From Ptychodera flava (Eukaryota > Hemichordata > Enteropneusta > Ptychoderidae): 64,000 nucleotides of DNA. Position numbers and translations under genes: made by a program. The notes beneath the pieces are model-generated. The model made no database searches and was not told the origin of the DNA. It saw only the letters and a program-made list of their open reading frames with translations. Positions 61,223-64,000 of this stretch are shown piece by piece (position 1 is the first letter of the stretch; every line of letters begins with the position of its first letter). Location: positions 5,381,001 to 5,445,000 of the forward strand of contig NC_091935.1 in assembly GCF_041260155.1 (NCBI RefSeq), read 5' to 3'.

Positions 61223-64000
61223 GATTGTGTGTACATATATAGTCGTACATTTATAAATAATGAGTTGTATTCCTTTGGGCGACTAACTTGCCCTATCTTG
61301 CAAGATGTGAAATACCTCTTATTCAGAATATGATGTATTTACACTCTGCGCTCACTACACATTTACATAATTTGTGAAAAACATAACTGAGAGAATGCCA
61401 AACGTTGTTCTCTGGCTGCAAGGAGGTTGATATAGAGATATGATGAAATTTACACGATGTCATTTTCATTTTAAAAAAATTGCTCTATGCATTTGGGTTT
61501 CCACAGCAGGTTGAAAGTGGAATTAGGGGATCCCACTTCATATAGACTTACCATATCTGAGGCGACATTAGCGTTGATGGTGCTACGTCTACGTTATTAA
61601 CTTTAGCGGTAGAGTGGTATGTACGTTCATGTCATTCCATAACATACACGTTGTGATGTCTCCATATCAAAGTTATCAGTTTTTACCTGAAAAAATTGGA
61701 CTACGATGTAACATTGCATTAATTGACACGACATCCATTCTTCCGCAAATCGAGATGGTATTGAAATTTGAAATCGTACGAAGTGTGGGCTTCCTGGTTT
61801 AAATGGATTTTCTTTTTTGAGAGTACTGCGCAGGGTTTTTTTTTGCCATTTGATGCTTTCGAAGTAATTAGGTTTTGTAACGACCTACACAGTTACAGTA
61901 CGATCAATTCATTGTCGAAAATTCGAACAACATTTTCGGTAGATTGTTTTTCATCTATTTTAAAGCCTTCTAAACCTTGTAAACCATCAAACCTATCTGT
62001 GTTACAACGCTGTCAAGCGATATCCTTCCATCAGTGTAATGTTTCACATTGATCGCGTAGATTGCAACATGTTTACCTTAAAGAAAGACGTAGATCAGTT
62101 CGTTTTTGTCAGTCAACAAAAATAGTGGCCGTTTAAAACCGCCAGTATACTATAGAGTTTAAAATATAATTATTTTATTAGAGAGAGTAATTTAAGGTCA
62201 TCCGCTGCATGTGTCTGGGCTAATCTGCACGCGCATGCGTATATAGAAATATATTTCACACAGCTTTAATTTTGATGGCACAGTTCGCTCTCTATCCTTC
62301 TATTTATTGTTTGTGATATTGTGCTTTAATGTCTCCAAAAGTACAATTTGTAGATACATGCCGCCATTTTTATGAGCGTTGCAAAACAAATGAAATTTTC
62401 ATCGCTATCGAAATGACTTGAGGTTGCTATGGAGAGGCGATTTACTAGATGTTTTTGTTTCCGATGCAGTTGTATTTTTTGTTTTGTCTTATCTTATTTG
62501 CATGACCGAGATCTGTAGAATGGTATACTGCAGCTTCAAGTACGAAGGAGTATGAAGTTCATTTTCTAAGAAATGTCTCTCCATGTTTCTTTCAAATTGT
62601 TTCATGAATGACGCCAGCAGGGATTTCTGTTTCTTGAAAATCTCGCCTTGCATGCTTTTCGAGAAAAGAATTAAAATTCACTTTTGAAACGCTGTACTCA
62701 AATCAGGCTGATATTGAATTGTTTTTTGATGCATGGAGTTTCACGGCTTCTACTGACTTTAAATGGACTGATTCCTGACGGTACTTGTGGCATGTTGTGT
62801 ACCTCATGGTCAATTAATCGGTCTTTAACCTTCGATACAGGACTTGGAAAGTTAAGTCACATCCGAAACAACTGACTCAGTTGTATGTAGAACAGAGGTT
62901 TTTCGTCGCCAAAATTTGTCGAAAGCCCTCTTCCCTCTACCTCTATCGTTTTTCACAGTGGTCTTTGGTTGTTTTTAGTTTGATTTATGTTATCATTTTC
63001 AGACTTGGTTTTGTTATAGCACCCTGCGCATGGCAGCAAGAAGTCAACTTCAATAACACCATTCGAATCACGTCTTTTTGGAACTGAAAAAAGCTAACAT
63101 TACGACCTAAATTTTAATAAATATTCAACAATTCTGGTATAAAGTCTTAATTCGTTTTCCAAGTTATTGATATTGACGGGTGTACCAAGGTTTAGCTTTA
63201 GTTTAATTTGGATTTTTTTTTCGGAGAAATAAAATTCATTATTTGAAATATTTATGACTGTGCAATGATATGTATCTGTGTATCTATGTATGTGAGTGGG
63301 TTAACATATGTATGTTCGTAATGCAATGAGTGTTTTACGTGTTTGTAGGTATGTGCTTAATGTGATATATATGTAATACTATGTTTATGCATTGATATGT
63401 ACTAGTCTATCTGCCGATCTATCCATATATCTTTGCTTACCTTTTCCTTTTGTTTTGTTTCTATTTTTCCACACATCTATGTAATTATTAAAGCGCCAAG
63501 GGTCTACGACCATTGTTTCAGATCTTCACTATACGTCCTCGTTTATTTATCACTGCGATAGGAGAGGCTGCAATAAATAGCGCCACTGACGGTTAGCATG
63601 TAAAGTAAATATGTACTACTGATCACTGGCGACCTGAGTTTAATACATGTTGATCATTTCTGCTCTGAAAGAACTCCAGTATAGTAACCTGCAGTTCCTT
63701 CGATTACAATATATGGATCGCAGTGGCAACGCTCGTGAAAGGCTCGACAGTCACGACAAATTGTCAGGATTCCGTGTAGGTAATCACCCGAACGGAACCA
63801 ACGAGCGGGCACCATTATAAACTACAAATCTATTTTTATGTCTCCTGATAGCGTGTATTGCTGCTTCAGAATGACATTTCCTCTCATCCGTACACCTGGA
63901 CGTCATTCCCTGCTGCACGATTCATTTAACCTCGGAGAACTTCGCTGAAGCCAGAAACATCAGAAGCCGCCCACGGACGTGATTCTGTGATGTCAGCGAT
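61223..64000. other. PLK 3' UTR and downstream spacer
   Basis: No further gene recognised. The first AATAAA hexamers after the stop are at 63116-63121 and 63228-63233, so the 3' UTR could reach about 1.9 kb, unless a variant signal is used. Several ATTTA motifs occur (for example 61251 and 62302), as in unstable immediate-early mRNAs. The last bases, read on the minus strand, stay open for 24 codons from the edge (ending near 63929), too little to call. Confidence 0.4.

Overview
The window is animal genomic DNA: GT-AG spliced genes with introns of about 0.1 to 6 kb, AT-rich spacers, many short inverted-repeat transposons and long microsatellites. A single polo-like kinase 2/3-type gene, a death-effector/NB-ARC gene and a one-exon DYNLT4-type dynein light chain together suggest an invertebrate deuterostome, such as an acorn worm or amphioxus. 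The sequence alone does not decide between them. No reverse transcriptase, transposase, capsid or envelope reading frame was seen.

Layout. 1-168 (minus): the membrane-anchored N-terminus of a gene running off the left edge. 1103-1296: a near-perfect palindrome. 3365-6218 (plus): a three-exon gene encoding a death-effector-like domain, a transmembrane helix and an NB-ARC NTPase, with one frame offset near the C-terminus. 7.5-18.7 kb: repeats and no convincing gene. 18709-19329 (plus): DYNLT4. 20.5-46.6 kb: repeat-dominated, with a 7.1-kb inverted-repeat structure (25.55-32.64 kb), a 1.6-kb inverted-repeat element with internal tandem units (35.15-36.75 kb), several MITEs and two weak minus-strand exon candidates (34.46 and 43.43 kb; the latter resembles part of a GAIN domain). 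46874-61222 (plus): a complete PLK2/3 gene in 14 exons, with kinase and both polo boxes intact and a 42-bp in-frame micro-exon between the polo boxes. 61.2-64 kb: 3' UTR and intergenic sequence.

The three recognised genes do not form one pathway. The DED/NB-ARC gene is an innate-immunity or apoptosis-type sensor, DYNLT4 is a dynein light chain, and PLK2/3 is a stress and cell-cycle kinase. What unites the window is its repeats. Five copies of one ~350-bp MITE, all in the same orientation, are spread across it, one inside a PLK intron. Two more elements end in GGCC with TTA flanks, three have TTAA-type ends, and one is bounded by AACAAGAG ends.
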